Shown in pieces: positions 52,491 through 64,000 of a stretch of DNA of 64,000 bases. A program made the translations under genes and the position numbers. The stretch lies in contig NC_031771.1 of assembly GCF_001522545.3 (NCBI RefSeq), positions 31,696,733-31,760,732 of the forward strand, in the 5' to 3' direction. The stretch is from Parus major. Lineage: Eukaryota; Chordata; Aves; Passeriformes; Paridae. A model generated the notes under the pieces. The model did not search any database, was not told where the DNA came from, and saw only the letters and a list, made by a program, of their open reading frames with translations. Positions within the stretch are counted from its first letter, which is position 1. The number at the start of each line of letters is the position of its first letter.

Positions 52491-54505
52491 AGCAGTAGTC
52501 TAAAAAGTGTCAAAATTTGGTTTCATGGCAATGCTGGCCTAAATAATTAAGGGTGGAGAGGTGAAGGGAAAGACTGTTAAGGGGAGAAACAGATGGCATC
52601 TGTCCACTGGCTTTCCAGCAGATGGTCAAGCCTTCCTGAGGGACATTCTCTTCTGATGCCCTCTTCCCACCTTCTCCTGCCCATCTTCTGTCCATGTTTT
52701 CCTTTACATTTACTGTACCAAATTTCTGGAGTTATTGATGCAGTGTCTTTCTTGAAGAGACTTTATCCCTTTCTCTTATCATTCTCTTGTCTCCCTGTAG
52801 ATGGGACAGTTTTCCTGTCTCTTCTGCAAAACAGAGTGGGACTGCAAAACACAGTGTGGGACTTGTTTTCTTTTTTGTGAGTGAGAAAACCCCCAGCTGA
52901 CAGCTGAGGGAACTATTCTACTTGGTGATCATCAGCTAAGAAATCAGTATTTCTAGGGCAAAGGATGCAGTTCTCTGTCTCTTTGTAAAACTGGGGAAAT
53001 GTCGGCTCTTATGCTGTGATTTAATGTGAAAATACAGCTCTTTTTACAAGAACTTCACTGTTTTCACATTTTGCATTTACTTAGAATAATAGAATATAAA
53101 ATGCTTTAGTTAGGAAGGTTTCCAACTATTGTCTTCTTCATCTATTCAGTTAATTCCTTTTGGGCTTTTGATAGCATATGTGTATTTTTTCATTTTTTCT
53201 AATGCTAGAAATTATGATTGAAAGCATTTGCTGAAGAATTAAATTTCTCTAACCATAGAAACATAGAATTGAATAATATCCAAGAAAATTTGTTATCTCT
53301 ATATGATTCTAGTTTAGAATTTTGGCACTGGTAATTAAATTACTAAGTTGTGCATTGGAAATAAGTTTACCAATTTTATGCTAGTCTGATTTTTTTTTTC
53401 TCTCTGTCATCTGAGTTTCTCTATTTATCTGATTCAGTCCTGTTTTCCATGTCATTCCCATGTATTTTTCTGAGCCCTATTTACTCAACAAAGGTATAAA
53501 ACCCCTGTAAACTAATATTGAACCAGTTATCAGTGTTTTAAATGATGATGTGTGACTTCACTGAAGAAACAGGGTGTGCTACAAGTTTCAAATATGATAG
53601 CAATGCTGATTTCTTCACAACTGTGTTAAGAACAGCTGATGTCCAGTAGAAACCACCCGTGTTGGGCATTTCCAGCAATAAAGCCATCAGAACATTACTG
53701 AAAAGTGTTAAATATTAGTGCAGTCTGGAAGAACAAAATTTCCTGCACTGTTTAAAAAAATGGGAGTGAATATTGCTGAAAGTTTAATCCTAACCTGTAG
53801 ACTGGTAAGAGGAATAAATTAGCCCTGTGAATGTGAACTGCTAAAGGGTTGCTATTCCATGGGGAAATCTTGCTGCTGAGAACTGCTTCACAAGGAAAAT
53901 TTTTCTTTTTGCCAGTGTAACCCAGACTCTGTGAATGGCTCTTCTTTGAGCAACAACATTTTTATGTTATATTTACATGTTGCCTTATGGGTATGTGTTC
54001 ACAGAGATATGAAGAATAAACATGAAGTTATGCAGTGTGTATTACAAAGTTGCTACAAGGAATTAGTTAATAAATAACATAAGAAATTAATAATTAACTG
54101 CCTTGTCTTACATCTTCCTGATCTTTATTCATCTGGTATTTCATAGGAACCTAGTTTATCTTCCATCCCCACTTATCTAGTCATGATTTCTCTTTCATGT
54201 TTCCTCTTGTTTTGCATTATTGCGACTGCTCATCTGTTTCGTCTGTGAGTATATGGTGTTTACAGCCATTGCCAAGCAACCCTGAGGGCTATTTTAACTA
54301 AAGCACAAATAAAGGATAGTTTCATTTTTGTCCTTAAACTGACCATTTAATCAGTAGAGTTAGTAGGTACACTATAGAAAGATGTCAGGCCTCTAATTTC
54401 AAAGACACAGTGTTGTTTTTTTCATTAATAGCAGTGATTACAGATAAATTTCTATATACGAATGACTTCAGGAAAGCTCATGATTTTTTTGGTACTGTTT
54501 TGCAG

Positions 54506-54641
54506 GGGATTTCCCAAGAAAACAGGCAGAACTGCTAGGATAGCATCAGATGAAGAGATTCAAGGGTCAAAAGATGCTGTAATTCAGGATCTGGAGAGAA
54601 AACTTCGCTTCAAAGAAGACCTTTTGAACAATGGGCAACCA
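54506..54641 (+). CDS. PALLD: Palladin exon, linker with coiled-coil-like charged segment
   Basis: This exon has acceptor tttgcag at 54499-54505 and donor gtaaga at 54642. Its first G completes the proline codon (CC|G) left by the previous exon. It then gives 45 residues (173-217 of the short isoform), from GFPKKTGRTARIASDEE to LLNNGQP. The stretch DAVIQDLERKLRFKEDLL is strongly charged and helical-looking. The sequence is nearly the same as mammalian palladin as I remember it, so this part is under strong constraint. It joins the proline-rich region to the alpha-actinin-binding segment. I see no frameshift. Confidence 0.96.
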
Positions 54642-56990
54642 GTAAGAAAACATAAAATGCCCTGGGGAATGGGAGTGGGTGGGAGTGGGCATTATTGGTA
54701 GTTTCTGAAGCATGCTGCATATAAAATAATTGTTGTAGATTGCTTTTTATATATTTATAATTTTTAATTGAATTTTCAAATTGCATTTCTAAAAGGAATG
54801 ACAGTGTACATTTTGTTCTATCATTCCTTCTCCTGTTTGACAACTTTATTTGTACTTAACAAAGCAATGGAGGTCGCAAAAATGGTGAATTTGTATAAGA
54901 AGCCTGCACAGTCTGTACACCATGACTTTTTGAGCCTCAGGGGCCATTTGCTTTTGACCATTCATTACTGAGTGAATGAACGTGCATAGCTCTTTTTCAG
55001 TCCAGGCTCATTCTACCTCGTGCCCAGCCACTGGACAATGGGGGAAGCAATGGGTGGTAACTGGACATCAGAGAAGGGCAAGGCAGTTCATCATAAAAAC
55101 AACCCATTAGGATTCAGGCATCATTGGATTTTGCCATTGGAGGGCTTCTTTTGACCGATATAATTTTGACCAGTAGAATAGAAATAACCTGTAGTATTAA
55201 CTTACAGACTCAAGAGTTAATGACCTGCTCGAGGAGTCAAGAAATGAGGTAAAATGAGAAAATGAAGCAATGGAAATGCACAGCCACAAAGATCTCTTTT
55301 CATTTTTATGCACTTAAGATACACATAAAAGATAAAATACCAAATTCTTCAAGCTCAGATTTGAAGAGAAGCAACTTCTCTAAGATTTTTTTACTGTTAT
55401 TAGGACACTATCTTTGAAGCAGAAATTTTTTTTAAGAGGAAAGTAATTTTAAAAATATAAACTGTTACCCCTCTTTTGTCAATAAAATGTTTTTGAGAAA
55501 CATCTGAATACCTTGGGATGCCTTTGTGTCACTTAGAAAGGAAGTGGAATTTTATGCTTCTCAGGACAGTGTTCCAAGGTTTATTAAGTTTGCTACTGGG
55601 TCTGAGCTATGAACTGTGGTGGTGTAGTTCAAGAAAGCCCATTGAGTCAGACTATCTATCTACAGAGGTTTGATTTTGGTTCTTAATAAGGTCAGTGGAG
55701 TGAAGTAGGGAGAATATTCAGAGTGACTGCTGCTTCTGTTACCCTTCTCCATTGACTGCACAGTGTTTGGCAGTTTTCTGTAGCAGTTAAGCAAAATCTC
55801 TGTCATAGTGTATTAGTTCCTGTATTTTCCAAGGAGGTGGGCTGAGAATTACTGTCAACGACTATTTTGGAAATGAGGGAGATGAATGTCCTGGGCAAAT
55901 GAATGGAATGTCCTGAGAATGCCCACATGGCCCAAGGTGAAAAAAAAGAGAGACCAACTGTGATCAGATGATGTGGGAGCTTGATAAATAAACTCTCTTT
56001 CAGTGCTTGCCTTGAGGCTTTGGCCTTGCAGATTCCTGTCTTTGGTAAGTTCTGTATGTGTAATCGTGGCCTTGGGCACTTGAAGTGACTGCAGAAGAAA
56101 TAAAAGTGAAGAAAAGTTCATGATTTTCTTAGACATTTGTAACCAAGACAACACTGCTACCTAGTTGTCATGAGTTTCAGCCTGCTGGTTTAGCTGCAAC
56201 ATGACATTAAAAAAAATAAATTAAATGAGATTTTTTGAAAAATGCAAGCATGAGGTAATGTTTACATTTTTCATTCTTCATTCATTTTTTATTTCTCTCT
56301 TTAAATGAGGTGTTTCATCGTGAAATGAGTCTGTCTTCCACAAACTTGCATTTTTTTGCAATGTTGATTTGTAAGAAAGTGTCTGAAATGCATTCATAAA
56401 TGCAGGAAGAAAATTAATATTGAAATAATTGGTTTATACATTAATGTTTTCTTTTAATTTGCTTTCTCTTCTTAGTGTAAATTGTATTTTATAAGCTGTC
56501 TCCTCAGTTTCTGAAAGAGTAAGAAGAAATAGAAATCTAAAAATTTTGAAGAATACATTTTTCTGTATTTTGGACAAAACATTCAAGTAGAGTAGAATCT
56601 CCTTATCATTTTTGGCAGTGTTTTCTGCCTTGTATAAAAGCTGAGCATAATGACTTGGAGTAAGATTTGGGATGATTTGATATGCCTTCTTCTGATGGCC
56701 ATGCTGATTTAAGCAGCTCCTATTGCTCATTCCTACCCAAGTCCCTGGCACGAGGATGGAAACAAATGGCAGAGTCAGTGCAAGGGTTGCTTAAGCCAAA
56801 ACAGACACTTGTAATACTAAAAAAATGCATTACAAACTGTGGTAGAAAATTTCTTTTAGAAACATATTGCTGCTCTCTTTTATCAACCTTACTTGAAGCA
56901 TTGCTGACTATGTACTGCTTTGTAGCTGGAGAAATAATATCTTTTCTTTCCTTTGCCTCCCCTCTCACCTCCTTTTTATTTTTTGTTCAG
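54642..56990 (+). other. PALLD: Palladin intron
   Basis: A 2.35-kb GT-AG intron, AT-rich, with no recognisable gene or repeat. The open frame at 56682-57119 is intron read into the exon at 56991, not a separate gene. Confidence 0.88.
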
Positions 56991-57092
56991 AGATTGACAT
57001 ATGAGGAGAAAATGGCTCGTCGATTGCTGGGAGCAGACAGCGCCGCAACTGTCTTCAATATACAGGAACCAGAAGAAGATCCTGCTATACAG
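56991..57092 (+). CDS. PALLD: Palladin exon carrying the alpha-actinin-binding motif
   Basis: A long pyrimidine tract and ttcag precede 56991, and the donor gtgcca follows 57092. The exon is 102 nt, exactly 34 codons in phase 0: residues 218-251 of the short isoform. LTYEEKMARRLLG (219-231) is the segment shared by palladin, myopalladin and myotilin that binds the C-terminal EF-hands of alpha-actinin (established for the family). It is followed by ADSAATVFNIQEPEED. The donor is weaker than the others (CAG|gtgcca), which fits alternative joining to the short exon at 57655. Confidence 0.96.
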
Positions 57093-57654
57093 GTGCCACA
57101 TAACTCTACAACTTCATAGGAAAAAATGTCTTTCAGTTTTTCTATTTTACAGACTCTGATTGTCATTAAAATAAAGTTCTACATAAGGCAATAAATATAC
57201 ACAAGATAAGATGGGTATTGATTACAGAAATCATGTGTTACCTATTAGTGCATTAAACTGGAGGATCACATGTCTATTGCTCAGTTTTTCCATAAGGTTG
57301 AGATTTCTTGAATATTTGCTTTCTGCTTTAAACTCTTCCATTTATCCTATTCTGTCCTGACCTTTAAGTCTCTCGAGGCAAAAAAGACATCTACTATCTT
57401 GAAACTATCATCTTTTTATTTGTGTGATAGGCACTTTTTGGGTGCAGACCAAAACCACAGCAGAAAGTCTGCTTGAAAGGCCAGGTACACACTCTTCATT
57501 GTTCAGATGCCAGAGCTGCTATTCAGAAATGTGCAGCATTCATTTGCCTATGGTGCTGCACAAAGTACATTCTCTTGAAAAGAACTCTGAGGAACTGTCA
57601 TGGATATCTCTTGGTCTTCTTTCTGCCTCTTGATCTTCTTTTCTACCCTTGCAG
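57093..57654 (+). other. PALLD: Palladin intron before the cassette exon
   Basis: A 562-bp intron with a strong pyrimidine tract before the 57655 acceptor. Nothing else is seen in it. Confidence 0.75.
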
Positions 57655-57705
57655 GAAGCTCGCTCTGTTGGTGCTTCTGTAGTGAGTCCTGTGGATATTC
57701 AAAAG
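57655..57705 (+). CDS. PALLD: In-frame 17-codon cassette exon of palladin (alternative)
   Basis: The acceptor is a good pyrimidine tract ending ccttgcag at 57654, and the donor is AAAAG|gttaac at 57706. The 51 nt are 17 codons, EARSVGASVVSPVDIQK, in phase 0 at both ends, so inclusion or skipping keeps the frame. The upstream exon (ending ...DPAIQ) and the downstream exon (EYKVSS...) join directly in the common form I remember for mammals. From memory, human palladin isoforms also differ by a short insert of about this length; I could not check that. The sequence is Ser/Val-rich with one SP site, just before the Ig domain. It is inferred from splice sites and open phase, not from transcript data. 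Confidence 0.72.
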
Positions 57706-59065
57706 GTTAACTTTTTCACCTTTTTCTGTCTTGTTTTTTGTCTACCTTTTTTTCTTTCTCGTTTTCATTCTGCTGTTCTTGGCTAATAACAAGAGGTCAT
57801 CTAGCATTAATAACTGTGGAAATTTGGCTGCTTAAGTTGTTCTAGAAGCCTGTGTGAGTGCAGACAGTTTAACAGCAATCATTGTGTGCTCCACTATTTT
57901 TGTGCTGTAACAATAACATACACTGATAAGATATTAACTGTGTCATGTACTTCACGGTTTACTTTTATGGTACACTTCAGGAAACAAAGACATTTTAAAA
58001 CTACCTGCAGTTTATAAGGTACTCCTCTGCTTTTCTATTTTTTGTGATTATTGAGGATTATGATTAGTTCTGTAACTGATGGTAGAAAGATGTCATGTTA
58101 TTCTCAGACCAGAGGCAGTGACAGAGGATGGGGATGTGAAAGGATGCTTTGCATGAGATGCATGTTCTCAACAAGGGTCAGAGACAATGGCCAAAGGTAA
58201 TTTGAAAGAGTGTCTGAATTTCTGCTGACTGAGAAGAGCACTGACTAAATTTTTTTTCCTGCTTCTGAGCTGTTTTACAGTGTGACATTATCACTGTTAT
58301 CAGTAAGATTCCAAGCAGGAATTCTGTACTGCAAAGTAGACAGTTCAAGAAAGCAAATAACAGTGTATATCAGTAAATCATAACAAATTCAAACCAGTCA
58401 TAGTGTTTTACACTTGATGACCCTTTCTGCTCTTCCTGCTAATATCCTCAATACTGTTAGGATAAATTTTGTCCTGCACAAGGACCGTAGCAACAGGAGT
58501 AAAGGGAAACAATGATCATGGACTGCCACTGTTGCCATTTTCTCTTATTTTTTTCCTCATTTTTACAGGCAACTGTAAACAAAATAATTTTTTCCTTCTG
58601 GGTTCAGCCTCTGGTACAGTTCTATGCAAATAGCAGATGTGAACCATATGGTCTTCTAGCCATCTGGAAACAAAACCCACCCTAAATCTGTCTGTACCCT
58701 CAAGGAAATATTAGCGTGTTCCTTTTGTTTTTATGAACTGCCTCAGAATACTTTTATTCTTATAGGATTTTTTAAAAAAATGGAAAGAAAGCAACCAATG
58801 ACTTTCTTTCCCCGTATAAATTAGACCTTAAGACAGCATGAAATACAGTTTTTGCCTCATACCAGATGTCTTGATTGTTTCATAGGGAAGTTATTGGAGA
58901 CATGGATTATAGTGTTTTTCTTCAACAAGATACATTTTCCTTTTATATGTAAAAACTTAATGGATTGTTAAAGATCAGTAAAATAAAAAAATCCAAACAT
59001 TCAGAACATATCTTCATAAGCAATGTGTTGAAGCTGGACACTAATATCTGCCTCTCGTTTGACAG
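57706..59065 (+). other. PALLD: Palladin intron after the cassette exon
   Basis: A 1.36-kb GT-AG intron. Just after the donor it is T/C-rich (to about 57775). Such pyrimidine tracts next to a cassette exon can bind splicing repressors of the PTB type; that role here is inference. No gene or repeat is seen. Confidence 0.75.
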
Positions 59066-59287
59066 GAATATAAAGTCTCCAGCTTTGAGCAAAGGCTGAT
59101 CAGTGAAATTGAATACAGGCTGGAGAGATCTCCTGTGGAAGAATCAGATGATGAAGTGCAACATGGAGATGAACCTATTGATAACAGTATGTCACCATAT
59201 TTTGAGATAAAGCTGAAGCACTACAAAATCTTTGAGGGAATGCCAGTCACATTCACATGCAAAGTGGCAGGAAATCCAAAGCCAAAG
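59066..59287 (+). CDS. PALLD: Palladin exon: pre-Ig linker and first strands of an Ig (I-set) domain
   Basis: The acceptor is gacag at 59065 and the donor gtaagg at 59288. The 222 nt give 74 codons in phase 0: EYKVSSFEQRLISEIEYRLERSPVEE, an acidic stretch (SDDEVQHGDEPID), then SPYFEIKLKHYKIFEGMPVTFTCKVAGNPKPK. The last part is the A, A' and B strands of an I-set Ig domain. The Cys in VTFTC is the B-strand half of the canonical disulfide pair, and GNPKPK is the B-C turn. The conserved Trp and second Cys must be coded by the next exon, which I do not find before 64000. This is the first Ig domain of the short isoform and part of the actin-binding C-terminal half. Confidence 0.96.
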
Positions 59288-62200
59288 GTAAGGAAAGATG
59301 GTAAATATTTCTAGAATGTCTTGGAAGAGTTCTGTGTTGGTACCTTACCATCAGGCTCTGGACTCTGTGGACTCTATCTTACAGGAACAGGAGTTATTCA
59401 CACTTGACAAGAAATACTCCTAACTGGCATAAACTGCAAATCTCATGTGGCATAACTGGAGTTATTTAGTCAAAATTTAGTAAAAAAAATGCTACCATGA
59501 GGCTTCTGCTCTCAGTTCTCCTGAGACTTCTCAACTATTTTACCTGGAAGTGATGCTTCTGTCATTTTCAGAGTTACCTTCAGGCTACATTTATAGCACA
59601 GAACACAATGCAATGCTAGAAAGCCCCACGTGAACTGGCACAGGACTCCCAAAAGCCACCTCATGTTGCTAGCATGGGTAATTAGTTCAGGCATGGCAAC
59701 ATGCTAATGCAAAAATCTGCGGGCTCCAATTCAGAAGCCAGCATGGTATCTCTCATTCCTCAGCATCTACACACACTAACAAGACTAGGTTTTACTGGAA
59801 TGTAGGAGAAGGCGTAATAAAGTACCATAAGGTCCCATATATCCCAGCAGCAAGATGAGACATGATGGCGAGGTTTTAGTGATGAACTTCTGAGGGAGGG
59901 TTGGGCTTGGGAAGTATTTCCTTGTAGCAAATGTAAAAGTACCAGTTGCGTGATGTCAGTAGTTTGGAAGAATGCCCTCCTTGGGGAGGTTGCATACAAC
60001 CATTTCAAAAATTACTTGGCAATCAACTGACTGATTGTGCCTCAGGCAAAAGGCAGCAGCTTCTTCAAGTCCCTGGCAAAGCCAGTGTCTTCCCTGTGAG
60101 GTCCTCACAGCTCTCACAGTGACCTCTCGTGGACAGGGGCTCTTCTCAGAGAAGATCAAAAGATGCCCTATCTGTTACATAAGACCTTCATGAAAGCACT
60201 CACATCCAAATCTCTCATCTAGTGTAGGCTTTACGGGTACTTACGATTTCAAATAGAGATAAATGGAAGTAACTTTACATGCCCAATGATATGTGTATGA
60301 TACTGTACCAGCTGTTAATTTAAAAAAAAGGACTTTATGAGGTAGCAGAGGAAGAGAAACAGAGAACTAACGCTACATCTACATCAGCAAAGAGTGCAGA
60401 CCAGAAGAAAATCTCTAGAATGAGACATCTATCCCTGCACACGTCAGAAGGTTTTACTCCACGCTAGCTCTAATCTCGTCCCACAGACTGAAGCAGATGC
60501 ACATTTGATGAGTTCTTGGAGCACATTTTTTGGCTTAGTTTCATCTGAAAGGAATCCAGTTCTGTGCTCCAAGAGCACAACATTATGTGAACCACTGCAA
60601 AGTGGGGTTGATCAGTATACTTATATCAAAAAAGCACTCCTGCTTCAAACTGAAGACACACACACTGAGAAGATAAGCCCAGGTTTTGACTGAAACCAAA
60701 CTTTTCGTGTTTAGCATTCTGAGATGACCGTAGGCAAGAGTCTGTTGTGCTGAACAAGGGTGGAATGCAAATGGGTCTGTTGCTGACAGAAGTGCAGTGT
60801 GTGCACAGATACTCTTTCTGCCTGAGGCTTATGACTAAGTTGCTAGATGACCTATTATGAGTCAGCCTTAGTCAACTTCACCATTCCCTAATTTCCACAG
60901 TTTCCAATTAAGGTGTAGTTTCTCTATCTGATTTAAGACAGATGAAAGGGGATGTCTCCTTTCTCTCACTGGGCCGATAAGGATTGCACAGCCGAGAAAC
61001 CACATTCCTAGTACTTCCCCTAAAGCACGCCCTCACAGAGGAGCATCTGATGTGAATGCCCTGTGATTCACAGCGATGTTCTGTTTCCCTGCACTGTCAA
61101 AGCCTGCACATGAAGAAGTGATTTGCTCTTGCACGTGGAACTCTGGCCCTTTGTTCCATTCACTCGCAGATGCTTTGTGTAATTTGTTAAGTTGCTTGGG
61201 ATGGAACCAATATCAGTCCTGTTGTATGGCTACTTGTTAGCCAGGCTTCGAAAATGTCCCAGGCCCCTCATCTGCCAGAGCATTCCAAGACAGCAGTTTT
61301 GTAAAGCTCAATGGCTGAGGGCTGCCCTTCTGCTGTCATTTGTTGAAGCTGGAAGTGTTGCTTGTGAATAAATTTTTTACTTTGGCAAATGAAAAGCTGG
61401 AAATAATTTACTAACTTGAAGCTCCTCCCTTCTAAGTATTCTGTCAGGTCTGCCAAGGAATGGTTTTGGGAAAGACTGTAGTGTTTCTAAAATCTGGCAT
61501 TCATTACAAGGGATTTTTCTAAGCAGAGTTATTGGCTTGATTATTTTTTCCCCTGAACATGCCATGTAAATTGAATACTGATGTGCAAATTCTATCTTCA
61601 TATATGACTTTTTAAATCTGAGCCTACTCTTTCTTCTAACCTTTGGCGTAATGTAAAACTATTTTCTCATCAAAATGAGAAACCTGTGGTGCTACAGGAG
61701 GGACTATGGAATACTTCTTTTTAAGGGATTATTTCTCCTCAGAATTTAGACAATGCCATACAAGAGGTTAATCAAGAAACAAATGTTATATAAATCTCAT
61801 ACTGAGCACTCTTCACATGGCTGAATATAATTCTTGGGTGATTAAAAATGCCTCTGTTGCCCAAGATCAAACCCTCCCTTTGTACTGTGTGTGCCATTGT
61901 ATTCCTAGTCATTATACACTGGTTTCTGAAAATTTGGTGCAAATAAAAGTAATCCAGATGCAGTGTTCAGTGCCTACGTAGTTTAATGGTACATTTATTA
62001 AAATTTATCCTAGAAAGAAAATACTTCACTGCAAGGGCCATTGTCTCCTGCAGTGGTAGTATTTTACTTATTAACTCCATGTCAGATAAAGGTAATATTA
62101 AGAATTTACTACTCACGTGGGATGCAAATGCTTTTAAAGTTAGTTGAAATAAGTTTTGGACAACATATACATGATGTTTGGATAGCTGGTTCAGTTAATA

Positions 62201-62603
62201 TTTGTGTGTATTTCCATGCACGTCTCCTGATACTTCTAATAAGTGTACTGTTATTAAATAGTTACTACTTAATGCAGTAGATTTCCAAGCAACATCATGA
62301 CACATGTAAAGCATGCAAGTTAAAACTCATTTTTTGCAGCAGTGTTGCTTTAGCACCCATTAGCATGTGTATATAAGTGATCAAATATCTCTTATATCTC
62401 CAGTAAGTGCTCTGTCAGCAGACAAGAAGACATGACTAAATCTTTTGTTCAGGCCACAAAGTCTCTGCAAGGCTGCTGACAGATGAAATGGGAAACAAGC
62501 ATAACCAGCTATTGAGGAAATGAAATCATTTCAACTTACGCACAATGCTTTTAATTTAAAAATCATACACAGTAATAAATTTTTAAGGAAAACTTCCACT
62601 CAT

Positions 62604-62640
62604 TTTCACAAAAAAAAAATCTCCATTCTTTTTTGTGAAA
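62604..62640. repeat. 12-bp inverted repeat
   Basis: TTTCACAAAAAA (62604-62615) and TTTTTTGTGAAA (62629-62640) are exact complements around a 13-nt spacer. Half of each arm is a homopolymer. Confidence 0.8.
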
Positions 62641-63546
62641 TTCAAAAGTATATCCTTAACTCTCCCCCAAGTGAGTGAATTTCAAGCTTTGAAATGTTGG
62701 CACATATGAAGAACCCAGCAGATTAAACTCTATCAGGAATGGAATTGCACATTGCTCTGTCACTTCGTTTTTTACTAGAGAGCCAGTACCCTTTCCTCAC
62801 TCTTAAGCCCTAAATTTCCACTTCAAGAATGAGCCTGAGCAAAATGTGTGTGTTTTCCTCATGCTAAATAGTCCCAGCATGACCAGGACAAATACAGCTG
62901 TACTTTGAATGAGTTGGCCTCGTAAAAATGGTGTAGGTATCCACACTAGTAACAGTGGTGTAGGCACAAGTGTCTCAAATGCTGAGCACAATGTTATGTG
63001 TAGTACACCCTTCAGAAACGACCAGTAAATAATGTTCTACTTAAATAAGGGTTTGGGCAGCTGAGTACAGCTTTCCCAGGATAACATTTTTCAGATATTC
63101 CTCTGTGTGTGTTCATGCATACACAACATTTACTTTTGATTCCAGCAGTTATCAGTTTGGGATTTTACTTTATTATTATAATATTTTTTTTTAAATCCTG
63201 AAAGCCAGGTCAATTTTTTTTTCCCTTCAAGTTTGAGGCACTAAAAATACATTTTTTGTGTGTGTAATTCATGGATTACTGTAAGATATTATCCTGCATA
63301 CATCATTTTTTTGGCTCACTGAAAGTATATCTTGGGTCAGCCAGAGAATAGAATTATGTATCAAAAGTACTGGAAAAGCCCTCTGTTTGATAGCCAATGT
63401 AACTGCTCTGTGCAGCTTGGAACTGTGCTGGTGTTGGCATGCAGTTATTAACGGATGTCGATGTGCTGCTTTGCTTTGAAGTATTTCCTATTACTTTGCA
63501 AAGCTGTCCTGTCACACCAGGGTGACATTGTTAGTTTCAATCATGT

Positions 63547-63646
63547 CATTACGCTGAGCTGGCCCCTCCACACACTGAGCTGCTCACTGCCAGTGGGAGC
63601 AGCTATATCCCCTCTGGCATTTTGGTCCAGTCCAGTCAGCGTAATG
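63547..63646. repeat. 100-bp compound inverted repeat
   Basis: The outer arms CATTACGCTGA (63547-63557) and TCAGCGTAATG (63636-63646) are exact complements. Pairing extends by CTGG/CCAG after a one-base bulge. Inside, AGCTGCTC (63578-63585) pairs with GAGCAGCT (63597-63604). Confidence 0.85.
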
Positions 63647-64000
63647 GATATGAGACAAAACGGGTGTTTCAACAGTGAGATCATTGCTTCTATTTTATTC
63701 ATCATTGAATTAATTAAGCCTATCATTATCTTGGGTTTTTCATCTGTTTTTATTTTCTGAAAAGAGACCAAAAGCATTCTCAAGTTTTTTCTACAACTTC
63801 TCCAGCTTTAAGCAAAATAAACGTAAAATTATTAATCTATAATGAAATTAGTAATCTTTTCTTTGAAATGACATTTAGTTTCAGTTCTTGAAATGTTCAG
63901 CCCTTATGCACCTGAACATTTTGTTGGAAAATGTTCAGGCTGTTGTTTCTCTTTGGTCCACTAATAATCTTGTAACTGTTCATGAAAGTGGCTCATAGAA

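Larger units (their letters stand above)
40894..54505 (+). other. PALLD: Intron between the proline-rich exon and the next palladin exon
   Basis: A 13.6-kb intron with consensus ends (gtaagt...tgcag). It contains a 2.4-kb CR1 LINE remnant in the same orientation as the gene (43285-45712), two TG/TA microsatellites, a 20-bp tandem duplication (51037), a perfect 15-bp inverted repeat (52344-52379) and a T/G-rich tract (52411-52490). An AATAAA at 41019 lies shortly after the exon. I see no additional exon, in agreement with the continuous protein across the junction. Confidence 0.85.
1..64000 (+). other. PALLD: Palladin gene (PALLD), internal part; incomplete at both ends
   Basis: Five coding exons between 40198 and 59287 translate to a protein recognisable as palladin: the SFNYARPKQFIAAQN block, long proline runs, LTYEEKMARRLLGADSA, and the EYKVSS...KIFEGMPVTFTC start of an Ig domain. 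Known biology: palladin is a cytoskeletal scaffold that binds alpha-actinin, F-actin, VASP and profilin, and it is made as nested isoforms from alternative promoters. The exons coding the N-terminal Ig domains of the long isoforms are not seen and should lie left of the window. The C-terminal Ig exons are also absent and should lie to the right. The identification rests on remembered family sequence, not on a search, but the match is continuous over several exons. Confidence 0.95.
59288..64000 (+). other. PALLD: Palladin intron running off the right end
   Basis: The Ig domain started in the previous exon must continue, but I find no exon coding its C-F strands before 64000, so the intron is at least 4.7 kb. 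It contains two inverted repeats (62604-62640 and 63547-63646). Otherwise nothing is recognised. Confidence 0.85.

Noticed and set aside
53080..53130. Possible degraded CR1 3' end on -
   Set aside because: A few words resemble the CR1 tail (tagaatat, ggaaggtttccaac), but the match is too short and broken to support.
56682..57119. 145-codon open frame
   Set aside because: Its 5' two thirds are intron. Only 56991-57092 is real exon, in the same frame by chance read-in.

Overview
This window is nuclear DNA from a bird, or possibly another CR1-bearing sauropsid. The evidence is a vertebrate exon-intron gene, CR1 LINE fragments with the typical avian 3' tail, no SINE/Alu-type repeats, AT-rich introns, and short GC-rich islands. 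I cannot name the species.

The only gene I can support is palladin (PALLD), on the + strand and incomplete at both ends. Palladin is an actin-bundling, Ig-domain scaffold of stress fibres, focal adhesions and Z-discs. Five coding exons are visible: 40198-40893 (proline-rich region), 54506-54641, 56991-57092 (alpha-actinin-binding motif), a 51-nt in-frame cassette exon at 57655-57705, and 59066-59287 (start of the first Ig domain of the short isoform). Phases agree across every junction and all introns are GT-AG. The remaining Ig exons lie beyond the right end. The exons specific to the long isoforms lie beyond the left end.

The first 40 kb is intron for the long isoforms. It contains two GC-rich islands. 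The one at about 13.3-13.65 kb has an AP-1 site, a TATA/CArG-like box and a clean splice donor. It reads as the internal promoter and untranslated first exon of the short (about 90 kDa) isoform, whose AUG is at 40379. The one at about 7.12-7.57 kb has a perfect SRF CArG box and a 53-base assembly gap; it may be another promoter or enhancer.

The rest is intron: four recognisable CR1 fragments (one about 2.4 kb with decayed endonuclease and reverse transcriptase), several small tandem duplications and minisatellites, A/C- or T/G-rich tracts, microsatellites and a few strong inverted repeats. I found no tRNA, rRNA, CRISPR, retroviral or other protein-coding gene. The most interesting points are isoform control: an AUG-stop mini-uORF in the inferred first exon, promoter choice that removes an FPPPP (Ena/VASP-type) motif, a 17-codon cassette exon, and a possible intronic poly(A) site.
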